NCBI GenBank assembly: GCA_004556875.1
Contig: SFFP01000027.1
Location: 1-31,152, forward strand
DNA: 31,152 nucleotides
Direction: 5' to 3'
Source of the DNA: Ruminococcus flavefaciens
GTDB taxonomy: Bacteria; Bacillota_A; Clostridia; Oscillospirales; Ruminococcaceae
This document shows positions 6,230 through 13,770 of the stretch, in pieces. Made by a program: the position numbers and the translations under genes. The notes under the pieces were generated by a model. The model did not search any database and was not told where the DNA came from. It saw only the letters and a program-made list of their open reading frames with translations. Each line of letters starts with the position of its first letter. Position 1 is the stretch's first letter.

Positions 6230-8260
6230 TTATTCTTCAAAAGCTGTGAGTATTTTTTCGATACGCTCTGCAAGGTCGTCTGTGAGGACCTTTTTCTCTT
6301 CGATCTCAGAGATGATATCCTGTCCGTAGCTTCTGATATAGTTCATAAGGTCTGTACGGTGCTCTCTCAGCTCTTTTAAAGGGATATCCTTGAAAAATCC
6401 GTGCTGTGCCGCATAGAGGAGTATTACCTGCTCATAGTGTGGGAGCGGATTGTAAAGAGGCTGTTTGAGAAGCTCTGTCAGCATATGACCGTGGTTGAGA
6501 AGGTCGGTTGTGGACTGGTCAAGCTCTGACGAGAACTGTGTGAATATCTCCATTTCCTTGAACTGTGCAAGGTCGATACGGAGATTTCCCGAAGCCTTTT
6601 TCATAGCCTTAGTCTGAGCCGCACCGCCGACACGGGATACGGAAAGTCCGTAGTTTACGGCAGGACGGAGACCTGAGTTGAAAAGCTCGCTTTCGAGGAA
6701 TATCTGTCCGTCTGTGATAGAGATAACATTTGTCGGGATATAAGCCGAGATATCGCCTGCAAGAGTCTCGATTATCGGGAGAGCGGTCAGTGAGCCGCCG
6801 CCGTGCTCGTCATCGAGTCGGCTCGAACGCTCGAGAAGTCTTGAATGCAGGTAGAAAACGTCACCCGGATAAGCTTCACGTCCCGGCGGACGGTGGAGCA
6901 GAAGTGACATGGCTCTGTAGGCAACGGCGTGTTTTGAAAGGTCATCGTATACGATGAGAACGTCCTTGCCCTTTGACATGAAGTATTCTGCAATAGCAGT
7001 ACCCGAATATGGTGATATATACTGGAAAGGCGCAGGGTCGCTGGCAGAAGCCGCAACAACAACGGAATAATCCATAGCGCCGTATTTTTTGAGTGTATTT
7101 ACTATCTGTGCAACGGTTGAGGACTTCTGACCTATGGCAACATAGATACAGATAACGTCCTGACCCTTCTGGTTGATGATAGTATCAACAGCGATAGAGG
7201 TCTTGCCTGTCTGGCGGTCACCGATGATAAGTTCACGCTGTCCGCGGCCGATAGGGAACATTGAGTCGATAGCGAGGATACCTGTCTGAAGAGGCACGCT
7301 TACAGGCTTACGCTCGATAACGCCCGGAGCTTCGCGCTCGATAGGGAAGTAGTCATCAGCCTTTATCTGTCCGAGACCGTCGATAGGTGCGCCGAGAGCG
7401 TCAACGACTCTGCCGAGAAGCTCGTCACTTACACCTATACCTGCTCTTTTGCCTGTTCTTATAACGGAAGAACCCTCTGTAAGACCGTGGTCATCGCCGA
7501 GAAGAACGACTCCGACGGATTTTTCTTCAAGGTTCTGAACGATACCTCTTACACCTGTCTCAAATTCGACAAGCTCGCCGTACATTACGGAATTCATGCC
7601 GTAAACTCTTGCGATGCCGTCACCGAGACGGGTAATGAAGCCTGTTTCGGTAGCTCCTGATTTTACGTCGAAATCGCGCACCTCAGTTTTGAGGACGGAT
7701 ATGATATCGCTCTTAGAGCCTGTATTTACGCCTGCACTGTTTTCCACATATTCTGTAGCCTTTGTCTGAAGGGTATCCTTCATAAGTCTCAGGCTTGTGC
7801 GGTAGCTCTTATCGTATTCAAGGTCGCCTGCATTGAGGATAAAGCCGCCTATGATATCAGGGTCATGCTTATACTCGATGTCAACGTCTTCCTTTACGAA
7901 TTTGTCCATGATGAACTTGCGGAGGTCTGCCTGCTGAGCCTCTGTAAGAGGAGTGACATAGCGGACTACAGCCTTGATACTGCCCTGTTTATCGAGGAGT
8001 ATCTCATCGTATTCATCAAATATCTCGCCTATACGTTCAACAGCTCCGCCGTGAACGGTGCTGAGCATGAATTTATGTAAAGATTCGGGGAAAAGCTTAT
8101 TGATTATGCCGCGCTTTTCGTCGTAGGTAACAAGGGGATTAGCCAGTGTATCCGCAACGTCGGGGCAGGTCTCAAGGACTTTTCTTGCCGCAGAGCAGTC
8201 AGTCTGAGAAACATCAAGACGGACAAGCTCCTTCAAGAACTCTCTGTCTGTGTCTTTCAT
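6230..8260 (-). CDS. atpHA: Fused ATP synthase delta-alpha subunit
   Basis: One uninterrupted 676-residue frame carries two proteins normally made separately. Residues 1 to about 166 resemble delta, the peripheral-stalk cap of F1, ending with the family pattern DPDIIGGFILNAGDLEYD. The usual N-terminal PYAxAL-type helix of delta is not obvious, and this end is about 12-15 residues short. A linker of some 15 residues leads to alpha (about 183-676): DIISVLKTEVRDFDVKS, LGDGIARVYGM, P-loop GDRQTGKT (347-354), and SVSRVGGAAQT carrying the arginine finger (Arg543). No stop, ribosome site or good start lies at the junction; ATG 7783 and GTG 7747 are in frame but poorly placed. The start overlaps the atpF stop by ATGA. 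The order b, delta, alpha, gamma is the normal operon order. Confidence 0.93.
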   Translation of the reverse strand: MKDTDREFLKELVRLDVSQTDCSAARKVLETCPDVADTLANPLVTYDEKRGIINKLFPESLHKFMLSTVHGGAVERIGEIFDEYDEILLDKQGSIKAVVRYVTPLTEAQQADLRKFIMDKFVKEDVDIEYKHDPDIIGGFILNAGDLEYDKSYRTSLRLMKDTLQTKATEYVENSAGVNTGSKSDIISVLKTEVRDFDVKSGATETGFITRLGDGIARVYGMNSVMYGELVEFETGVRGIVQNLEEKSVGVVLLGDDHGLTEGSSVIRTGKRAGIGVSDELLGRVVDALGAPIDGLGQIKADDYFPIEREAPGVIERKPVSVPLQTGILAIDSMFPIGRGQRELIIGDRQTGKTSIAVDTIINQKGQDVICIYVAIGQKSSTVAQIVNTLKKYGAMDYSVVVAASASDPAPFQYISPYSGTAIAEYFMSKGKDVLIVYDDLSKHAVAYRAMSLLLHRPPGREAYPGDVFYLHSRLLERSSRLDDEHGGGSLTALPIIETLAGDISAYIPTNVISITDGQIFLESELFNSGLRPAVNYGLSVSRVGGAAQTKAMKKASGNLRIDLAQFKEMEIFTQFSSELDQSTTDLLNHGHMLTELLKQPLYNPLPHYEQVILLYAAQHGFFKDIPLKELREHRTDLMNYIRSYGQDIISEIEEKKVLTDDLAERIEKILTAFEE

Positions 8261-8745
8261 TCTTTACCCTCCTCTTCGGAAAGGAACTGATCAACAAGAC
8301 GGCGGTTCTTTTCGTCGTCAACATTTTCTCCGATGATCTTTGAAGCCGCTTCGATAGCGAGATCGGCGATCTGAGACTGTGCCTGACGGAGAACGCGCTT
8401 TCTCTCGTTTTCGATAGCCTTGTCAGCGTCGGCAACGATCTTGTCAGCCTCTTCCTGCGACTTCTTTATGATAGCAGAGCGCTCTGACTCAGCGTCCTCA
8501 TGTGCCTTCATGATTATCTGGTTAGCCTTTTCCTTAGCCTCGCTGATAGAGCCTTCATACTGCTGACGAAGCTCTTCTGCTTCTTCCTTTGCTCTCTGAG
8601 CAGAGTCCAGATTATCCTGTATAGTGCGTGTACGCTCGCTTTTTATCTTATTTATAGGTTTGAAAAGGAATATCCTGAGCAGTATGAACAGTATGATAAC
8701 ATTGAAAACTGCCCAGAAAATGCTCCAGAATGAAAAATCAAGCAT
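8257..8745 (-). CDS. atpF: ATP synthase b subunit
   Basis: Subunit b forms the peripheral stalk that holds F1 against rotation. The 162 residues show one N-terminal membrane helix (about 5-28, with FWAVFNVIILFILLRIFLF) followed by a long charged helix with high E, A, K and R content to about residue 150, the expected coiled-coil dimer. AAGGAGGG lies 6 nt before the ATG. Its stop overlaps the start of the delta-alpha fusion by four bases, so the two stalk components are translationally coupled. Confidence 0.95.
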   Translation of the reverse strand: MLDFSFWSIFWAVFNVIILFILLRIFLFKPINKIKSERTRTIQDNLDSAQRAKEEAEELRQQYEGSISEAKEKANQIIMKAHEDAESERSAIIKKSQEEADKIVADADKAIENERKRVLRQAQSQIADLAIEAASKIIGENVDDEKNRRLVDQFLSEEEGKE

Positions 8746-8778
8746 CTTATGCCCTCCTTGTAGTTTTTGTTTTTCGGC

Positions 8779-8967
8779 TTATTTGCCGCCGAGAGAAAGG
8801 ATTATAAGGAGTGCGATAACGAAGCCGTAGATAGCGGTAGCCTCTGCGAGAGCACAGCCAAGCAGGAGAGCAGTTCTTATATCGCCCTTAGCCTCAGGCT
8901 GACGAGCGATAGACTCAGTAGCCTTAGCAGTTGCAAGACCTATACCAATACCTGCGCCTGCGCCTGT
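8779..8967 (-). pseudogene. atpE: ATP synthase c subunit, downstream copy lacking its 5' end
   Basis: It encodes the c-subunit body from GAGAGIGIGLATAK through ESIARQPEAKGDI to LAEATAIYGFVIALLIILSLGGK, including the ion-carrying glutamate in LAEATAIY. The frame opens directly behind the stop of the upstream copy, with no start codon or ribosome site of its own. Extending it leads out of frame through the upstream copy, giving nonsense residues, so the 8779-9054 frame is not a real start. The first 99 nt (8867-8965) are identical to the upstream copy; the 3' half differs almost only at silent sites. It is either a truncated tandem duplicate or an assembly product. Confidence 0.8.
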
Positions 8968-8975
8968 GTTATTAA

Positions 8976-9184
8976 TTACTTTCCGCCCAGGGAAAGGATG
9001 ATGAGAAGTGCGATAACGAAACCGTAGATAGCGGTAGCTTCTGCAAGGGCACAACCCAGAAGAAGAGCAGTTCTTATATCGCCCTTAGCCTCAGGCTGAC
9101 GAGCGATAGACTCAGTAGCCTTAGCAGTTGCAAGACCTATACCAATACCTGCGCCTGCGCCTCGCCTAATGCGATTATTCCCAT
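8976..9184 (-). pseudogene. atpE: ATP synthase c subunit, upstream copy with frame break
   Basis: A proper start exists: GGAGG at the end of atpB, 9 nt, then ATG 9184 encoding MGIIALG. After seven or eight codons the frame shifts (near 9160-9164), and the c-subunit body continues in another frame to the stop at 8976. Read without correction it ends after 15 codons. Even if the frame is restored, the first membrane helix would be about ten residues short compared with usual c subunits. The residues expected for sodium coupling are absent (GIGIG where sodium types have GxGQG; AEAT where they have AEST), so a proton-coupled ring is likely. An intact c ring is required for function, so the damage is suspicious. 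Confidence 0.8.
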
Positions 9185-9186
9185 AT

Positions 9187-9909
9187 TTATTTACCTCCGA
9201 GAAGTTGTGGCTTTTTTTTCGCTTTTTTTACTTTTTTGCCCTCATGTTCCTCTTCCTCAAGAGCCTCTGCCATGTAGAGCGATGTGAGGAATGCGAATAC
9301 ATACGCCTGGAGCAGACCGTCAAATAAATCAAAGTAAGCACTGGCGATAACAGGTACGCCGCCGGGGACAACGTGCTTGATAAGCTCCATAACTACGAAT
9401 GCGCCGAGAACATTTCCGAAAAGTCGCATACACAGCGACAGCGGACGTGTAACAAGGTCAAGCAGGTTTATTGGGTTGAGGAAGCTCTTTGCCCATTTCA
9501 GCGGTCCTTTCTCGATGATGAAGGATGCCTGAACAAGGATTATAGCCATGCCTGCCAGACCTGCCGTAACATTTATGTCTTTGGTTGGCGGTACAAATCC
9601 GAATACGCCTATGATATTGGACACACCTATGTAGATGATGAAAGTCTCAAGTATCTGGACGTATTTCCTGCCCTTTTCTCCGAGTATATTGATGAAGAAA
9701 TTGTCGAGAAAGTCCATGATAGCTTCAAGTACACACTGTGAGCCTGTAGGGACTTTCTTCAGTTTTCTTGTGAATATTATCGACAGCAGCACAAGCGCCG
9801 CCATTATTATCCAAGTCACCACACAGGAATCGGGAACGGGGATACCGCCGAAAATAGGTATCGTAAAGGCGGTGTGATTATCCAGCTGTTCCATTAACTC
9901 TTCTGCCAC
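9187..9909 (-). CDS. atpB: ATP synthase a subunit
   Basis: Subunit a is the membrane stator that forms the ion half-channels against the c ring. It has five or six hydrophobic helices, and the segment RPLSLCMRLFGNVLGAF carries the essential arginine. NPINLLDLVTRPLSL precedes it as usual. The C-terminus is a lysine-rich tail (about EGKKVKKAKKKPQ). I choose GTG 9909 as start because AAGAAGG lies 7 nt upstream; a TTG at 9927 in the same frame has no ribosome site. It is first in the operon; no atpI is present before it. The stop lies 2 nt before the atpE start. Confidence 0.94.
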   Translation of the reverse strand: MAEELMEQLDNHTAFTIPIFGGIPVPDSCVVTWIIMAALVLLSIIFTRKLKKVPTGSQCVLEAIMDFLDNFFINILGEKGRKYVQILETFIIYIGVSNIIGVFGFVPPTKDINVTAGLAGMAIILVQASFIIEKGPLKWAKSFLNPINLLDLVTRPLSLCMRLFGNVLGAFVVMELIKHVVPGGVPVIASAYFDLFDGLLQAYVFAFLTSLYMAEALEEEEHEGKKVKKAKKKPQLLGGK

Positions 9910-9951
9910 GATAACACCTTCTTTCAATATGGCTGTATTGCCAAATAATAA

Positions 9952-9982
9952 AACGGAGACTGCAATTACACAAATCTCCGTT
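9952..9982 (-). terminator. Terminator-like hairpin in the atp leader
   Basis: 8-bp stem AACGGAGA/TCTCCGTT (9952-9959 with 9975-9982) and a 15-nt loop. On the minus strand it is followed by TTATTATTT. It lies between the atp promoter and atpB, so it may attenuate the operon or end read-through from the glycan operon upstream, which has no other visible terminator. Confidence 0.55.
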
Positions 9983-10001
9983 GATTGAGTCTTGATGAGG
10001 T

Positions 10002-10047
10002 TAAGATATACGTCCTGCGGACTTTTTCAAGCTGCGGGGCATATCTT
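10002..10047 (-). promoter_or_regulatory. Structured 5' leader element of the atp operon
   Basis: A helix of 7 perfect pairs (AAGATAT with ATATCTT, 10003-10009 with 10041-10047), extended by one G-U and one G-C pair, encloses 27 nt. These contain a small GTCC-GCA-GGAC hairpin. It begins near the predicted transcript start and precedes the terminator-like hairpin. I do not recognise it as a known riboswitch. Confidence 0.4.
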
Positions 10048-10061
10048 GTCCACACTATTAT

Positions 10062-10090
10062 ATAATATAACAAAACCTCTATATTGTCAA
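10062..10090 (-). promoter_or_regulatory. Promoter of the ATP synthase operon
   Basis: Minus strand TTGACA (plus 10085-10090), 17-nt spacer, TATTAT (plus 10062-10067). It predicts a leader of about 145 nt before atpB. Confidence 0.8.
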
Positions 10091-10149
10091 GAGTTTGACG
10101 AAAAATTTAGTATAATCATTGGGAATGAGAATATATAAAAAACAGCAGT

Positions 10150-10485
10150 TTACTTTCCGTCGCCCTCAGCCAGTTTTACGGCTCTGTCAAGGCGTTCGAT
10201 AGCGCCTGAATTCAGCTTTTCCGTGAGTCTTACGCGGTCAAGCTCCTTCTTGAATGAAGCAAGCTCATTTGCGATCTTGCGCATTATATCTTCGTTCTGT
10301 ATCTGTTTGTCTTCAAGTGCGCAGACTCTCTTTATGAGGTCATTGACATTTGCGGCGAGAAGCTCATTTGCGATATTCTGTTTTTCGCCGAATTCCGTAA
10401 GTTTTTCGCCTGCCTTGAAAGTGCCTATCTTTTCATGCCCCAAAAAGGTCAGCATTTTCTCATTGGTAAGCTTCATGTCTGACAT
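10150..10485 (-). CDS. Small coiled-coil protein of unknown function
   Basis: I do not recognise a family. The 111 residues are charged and soluble; from about residue 35 to the end they show long helical stretches with heptad-like leucine and isoleucine spacing (NELLAANVNDLIKRVCALEDKQ, then KIANELASFKKELDRVR), so a coiled coil is likely. There is no signal peptide or membrane helix. ATG 10485 is chosen because AGGAG lies about 8 nt upstream; the frame extends to 10521 without a better start. It is the last gene of the glycan operon, 35 nt after rmd. A structural or regulatory partner role in surface-glycan assembly is only suggested by position. Confidence 0.7.
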   Translation of the reverse strand: MSDMKLTNEKMLTFLGHEKIGTFKAGEKLTEFGEKQNIANELLAANVNDLIKRVCALEDKQIQNEDIMRKIANELASFKKELDRVRLTEKLNSGAIERLDRAVKLAEGDGK

Positions 10486-10520
10486 TCTGTTCACTCCTTG
10501 TCCGATAGCCGTATATGGCA

Positions 10521-11456
10521 TTATATATTTTTTCTCCAGTAATCAAGAGTATCCTTTATTGTCTGCTCCATAGATATTTCAGCCGACCAGCCTGTATCAC
10601 TTAAAATATGGGATACATCAGGTTCTATGAGCGGTATATCCGAAGCTCTCATGCGCTTGGGGTCCTGCTTTACCTCTATGGGGAGCTTTGCATAGGAAAG
10701 TGCAGTATCGAGAATGAACTGTATTTCAACAGCTTTTCCTCTGCCCACGTTGTATACGCTTCCGCTTACGCCCTTTTCGCCGAGAAGCCTGTATGCTCTC
10801 ACGACATCGCGTACATCTGTGAAATCGCGCTTTGCAGAGAGATTTCCCACGCTTATGACAGGCTCTTTCATGCCTTTTTCTATCTCTGCTATCTGTCGGC
10901 AGAAATCCGAGATAACGAAGATATTGCTCTGTTCAGGACCTGAGTGGTTGAAAGCGCGTACCATGACGATATCCATTTTGTATGCGCGTGTGTATATTTT
11001 TCCGAGCATATCCTGACAAGCCTTTGTAGCGGCGTAGATATTGCCCGGATTAAGCGGCTCGCTCTCAGAAAGGGGACAAGCGCCCTCGCGTATATAGCCG
11101 TATTCCTCGCCTGAGCCTATGAGTATGAGTCTTATGTCCTTCTTTTCTGCATCACGGACTGACTCCAGCACATTTATTGAGCCGACAACATTTACCTCAG
11201 CCGTAAGCTGCGGACGCTTCCACGAAACTGATACAGAGCTTTGTGCGGCAAGATGATATACCACATCAGGCTTTATATCATCAAGAAGCGGCGGGATAGC
11301 CTCTTTTTTGAGGATATCCAGATGATGAACGGGACATTCCTCATTTATATTTTCGTTTGGCAGACAAGTTGCGTGAACCTCCCAGCCTGCGGCTTTAAGC
11401 TCTCTGATGAGATAGCCTCCCACGAAGCCTGCCGCACCTATTATCAATGCTTTCAA
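10521..11456 (-). CDS. rmd: GDP-6-deoxy-D-mannose reductase (Rmd-like)
   Basis: A short-chain dehydrogenase/epimerase of 311 residues. It has an N-terminal NAD(P)-binding GAAGFVGGYL (7-16), active-site Tyr141 and Lys145 in YAATK, and the patterns RAFNHSGPEQS and RDFTDVRDVVRAY that are typical of GDP-4-keto-6-deoxymannose reductases. It would reduce the product of the neighbouring Gmd to GDP-D-rhamnose. A GDP-fucose synthase or a plain epimerase is less likely because these motifs match Rmd better. It follows the GT4 gene by about 24 nt in the same operon. Substrate assignment rests on motifs plus the presence of manC and gmd. Confidence 0.8.
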   Translation of the reverse strand: MKALIIGAAGFVGGYLIRELKAAGWEVHATCLPNENINEECPVHHLDILKKEAIPPLLDDIKPDVVYHLAAQSSVSVSWKRPQLTAEVNVVGSINVLESVRDAEKKDIRLILIGSGEEYGYIREGACPLSESEPLNPGNIYAATKACQDMLGKIYTRAYKMDIVMVRAFNHSGPEQSNIFVISDFCRQIAEIEKGMKEPVISVGNLSAKRDFTDVRDVVRAYRLLGEKGVSGSVYNVGRGKAVEIQFILDTALSYAKLPIEVKQDPKRMRASDIPLIEPDVSHILSDTGWSAEISMEQTIKDTLDYWRKNI

Positions 11457-11480
11457 TAGTCTGCCTCCTTTATGGTGAAG

Positions 11481-12602
11481 TTATTTTAAAATATCGTAAA
11501 GCTTTCCGAGAATGGTCTTTTCATTGAAGTCGTTTTTTACACGCTCTGCGGCGGCTTTTCCGTATTTTTCACGAAGTCCGCTGTTTTCTGCAAGGGTACT
11601 TATAGCCTGTGCAAGAGCCTTTGGCGATGACGGCGGCACGGTAATGCCTGTTTCACCGTCTATGCTGACGTATGGTACTCCAGATTTGAGAGCCGTATTT
11701 ATCACAGGCTTGCCATAGACCATAGCTTCGAGCTGTACTATGCCGAAAGCTTCGCTCGGAGCAACTGACGGCAGTACGAAGATATCACAGTCAGCGTATG
11801 CCTGACGAAGCTCCTCATCGGGGAGAAATCCCAGAAAATGGACTTTTGATTCCATATTATGTGCTTTTGTGAAGCTTTTGAGACTGTCGCCAAGCTCACC
11901 TGTGCCTGCAATGAAAAGCTCACAGCCTTTTACCTTTGTGAAAGCCTTCAGCAGTACATCTACGCCCTTATAATAGACAAGTCTTCCCGTAAAGAACACC
12001 TTTACGCTGTTTTTGTCGGTGGCTTTTTCCGTGAGGATACTTCTGCGCGGTACAGCGAGATAATCCTCGGGAGTGATGCCGTAGGGCAGAACCCTGCATT
12101 TATGGCTGAATTCGTTGAGATAAAGGGAGTGCTTTACATGACCCTCGGTAGCGGTCAGTATAACATCGGCTCTTTTCAGCAGATACCGCATGAAAGGCTT
12201 GTAGAAAAGCATGAGCTTTTTCTGCTTGACAATATCGCTGTGCCATGAGACAACGACTTTTCCCTTATATCCCGACAGCATAAGTGCCGCATCAGCAAGC
12301 GGAAACGGCACATGAATGTGTACAACATCGGCTTTTTTAGCCATCTTTCTGAAATAGCTGAAAAACGACAGCGAAAGTGGGCATGAGAAATATGTTCCCA
12401 GACTTCCTGCCCTCAGCAGGTCAACGCCGTTCATTTTTTCCTTTATGGCTTTGCCCCTGCCGTCACGGCAGACGAGAGCCTTTACGCTTACTCCGTCAAG
12501 CTTTCCAAGCTCCTCGGAATATTGTCTGATAAGTGTCTCGATACCGCCGATATGCGGAAAATAAGCCTTGTTTACTTCAAGAATACGCAGTTTTTTACTC
12601 AT
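11481..12602 (-). CDS. GT4-family glycosyltransferase
   Basis: A retaining GT-B glycosyltransferase (373 residues) using a nucleotide-sugar donor at the cytoplasmic face. The N-terminal acceptor domain begins ILEVNKAYFPHIGGIET, with the glycine-rich GGIE loop. The C-terminal donor domain shows FTGRLVYYKGVDVLLKAF and the EX7E motif in EAFGIVQLE. ATG 12602 is preferred: it overlaps the stop of the upstream glycosyltransferase (ATGA) and has AGGGAG 8 nt upstream; the frame extends to 12653 without such signals. Members of this type in clusters with manC, gmd and rmd often transfer mannose or rhamnose, but the sugar is not readable from the sequence. Confidence 0.9.
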   Translation of the reverse strand: MSKKLRILEVNKAYFPHIGGIETLIRQYSEELGKLDGVSVKALVCRDGRGKAIKEKMNGVDLLRAGSLGTYFSCPLSLSFFSYFRKMAKKADVVHIHVPFPLADAALMLSGYKGKVVVSWHSDIVKQKKLMLFYKPFMRYLLKRADVILTATEGHVKHSLYLNEFSHKCRVLPYGITPEDYLAVPRRSILTEKATDKNSVKVFFTGRLVYYKGVDVLLKAFTKVKGCELFIAGTGELGDSLKSFTKAHNMESKVHFLGFLPDEELRQAYADCDIFVLPSVAPSEAFGIVQLEAMVYGKPVINTALKSGVPYVSIDGETGITVPPSSPKALAQAISTLAENSGLREKYGKAAAERVKNDFNEKTILGKLYDILK

Positions 12603-13747
12603 TTCACAAGCTCCCTGTAAACCTCCAGAAGCATTTCTGCCGAGCGCTCCCATGTGAAGCCTTTTGCTCTTTCAAGACCTTTTCGGCTGAGCTCTTCACG
12701 GAGTTTTTCATCGCTGTAGAGTCTGTAAAGTCCCTGTGCTATGCTCTTTACCGAGTAAGCGTCGCAGATAACGGCGCAGTCGCCTGTTACCTCGGGGAGA
12801 GATGCTTCTCCCGAAGCGAGTACAGGTACTCCGCAAGCCATAGCTTCAAGGGGCGGCATACCAAATCCCTCATAAATAGACGGAAAAACGAATGCCAGTG
12901 CACCGCACATCAAAGGGTTCATATCCTCTGAGGGGACGTATTTTGTAAATATGATATTTTTTGTCATGCCAAGCTTTTCAACGCGGCTGTAGATGCCGTC
13001 GTTGAGCCAGCCCTTGCCGCCTGCAAGCACCAGCTTAGGCGCATTTTCACCAACCTTTTTTGCGAAAGCGGCGTATGCCGAAATAAGTCTCTCCAGATTT
13101 TTTCGAGGCTCGATAGTTCCGAGGTAAAGGAAGTAATCGCCCTCTATTTCCAGTGATTTTTTTACTTCGGGAATGCGCTCGGGAGTCTCACATGGGTGAA
13201 ATCTTTCAAGGTCGACACCGCAGGGGACTACCCTTATTTTATGTTCATGCTGAGGAAAATACTTGATTATCTCAGCCTTTGAGAATTCCGAATCCGTAAC
13301 AATGAGGTCGGCACGCTTCATTGAGCGTTTCAGACCCATTTCAAGCATAAAGCGTGTGCGTCCGCGGACAGTTTTGGGAAAAGCCTTGTACACCATGTCG
13401 TGTACGGTGACTACCTTTTTCCCGTGAACAAATGGCGGCACGATGTAATTGAAAAAGTGTGTAACATCGGACTTTCTGCCAAAGAAAAAGGAATAGGGCA
13501 CAGGGAAAAATGTGCTTGCGGCACGATAGAGATATCCCGAAAATGCCGATGTATTGAGCTTTATGTTCTTTCCTGCAAACTGCTTTACTCTCTTTACTCT
13601 TTCAGCATCGCCGCTGGTAAAGAAGCTGTATTCGTACTTGTTTTCGGGGTGCAGCTGTGCAAGAGTCTGGGTCTGACCCACCTCACACCAGCCTATTCCC
13701 GTTATTTTATCGCTGCATATAGGTACAGCGTCGAAGGTTATTTTCAA
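12599..13747 (-). CDS. GT4-family glycosyltransferase (mannosyltransferase-like)
   Basis: A 382-residue GT-B enzyme. The donor-binding half contains FLYLGTIEPRKNLERLISAY and the EX7E motif in EGFGMPPLE, followed by CGVPVLASGEASLPEV. The N-terminal half contains VVTVHDMVYKAFP and DSEFSKAEI, patterns seen in WbaZ/MtfB-type mannosyltransferases. There is no membrane helix; it would act on lipid-linked intermediates at the inner face. It ends inside the start of the next glycosyltransferase, so the two are coupled. Mannose or D-rhamnose transfer is an inference from the operon. Confidence 0.9.
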   Translation of the reverse strand: MKITFDAVPICSDKITGIGWCEVGQTQTLAQLHPENKYEYSFFTSGDAERVKRVKQFAGKNIKLNTSAFSGYLYRAASTFFPVPYSFFFGRKSDVTHFFNYIVPPFVHGKKVVTVHDMVYKAFPKTVRGRTRFMLEMGLKRSMKRADLIVTDSEFSKAEIIKYFPQHEHKIRVVPCGVDLERFHPCETPERIPEVKKSLEIEGDYFLYLGTIEPRKNLERLISAYAAFAKKVGENAPKLVLAGGKGWLNDGIYSRVEKLGMTKNIIFTKYVPSEDMNPLMCGALAFVFPSIYEGFGMPPLEAMACGVPVLASGEASLPEVTGDCAVICDAYSVKSIAQGLYRLYSDEKLREELSRKGLERAKGFTWERSAEMLLEVYRELVK

Positions 13748-13770
13748 ATCAACTTCTCCACCTTTGTTTT

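Noticed and set aside
7745..7783. Internal start for a separate alpha subunit
   Set aside because: ATG 7783 has no ribosome site, and GTG 7747 has only AAAGG at about 11 nt, so neither convincingly separates alpha from delta.
8779..9054. 91-residue reading of the downstream atpE copy starting MCPCRSYRY
   Set aside because: The first ~35 residues come from the upstream copy read in the wrong frame; no c subunit starts this way and no ribosome site is present.
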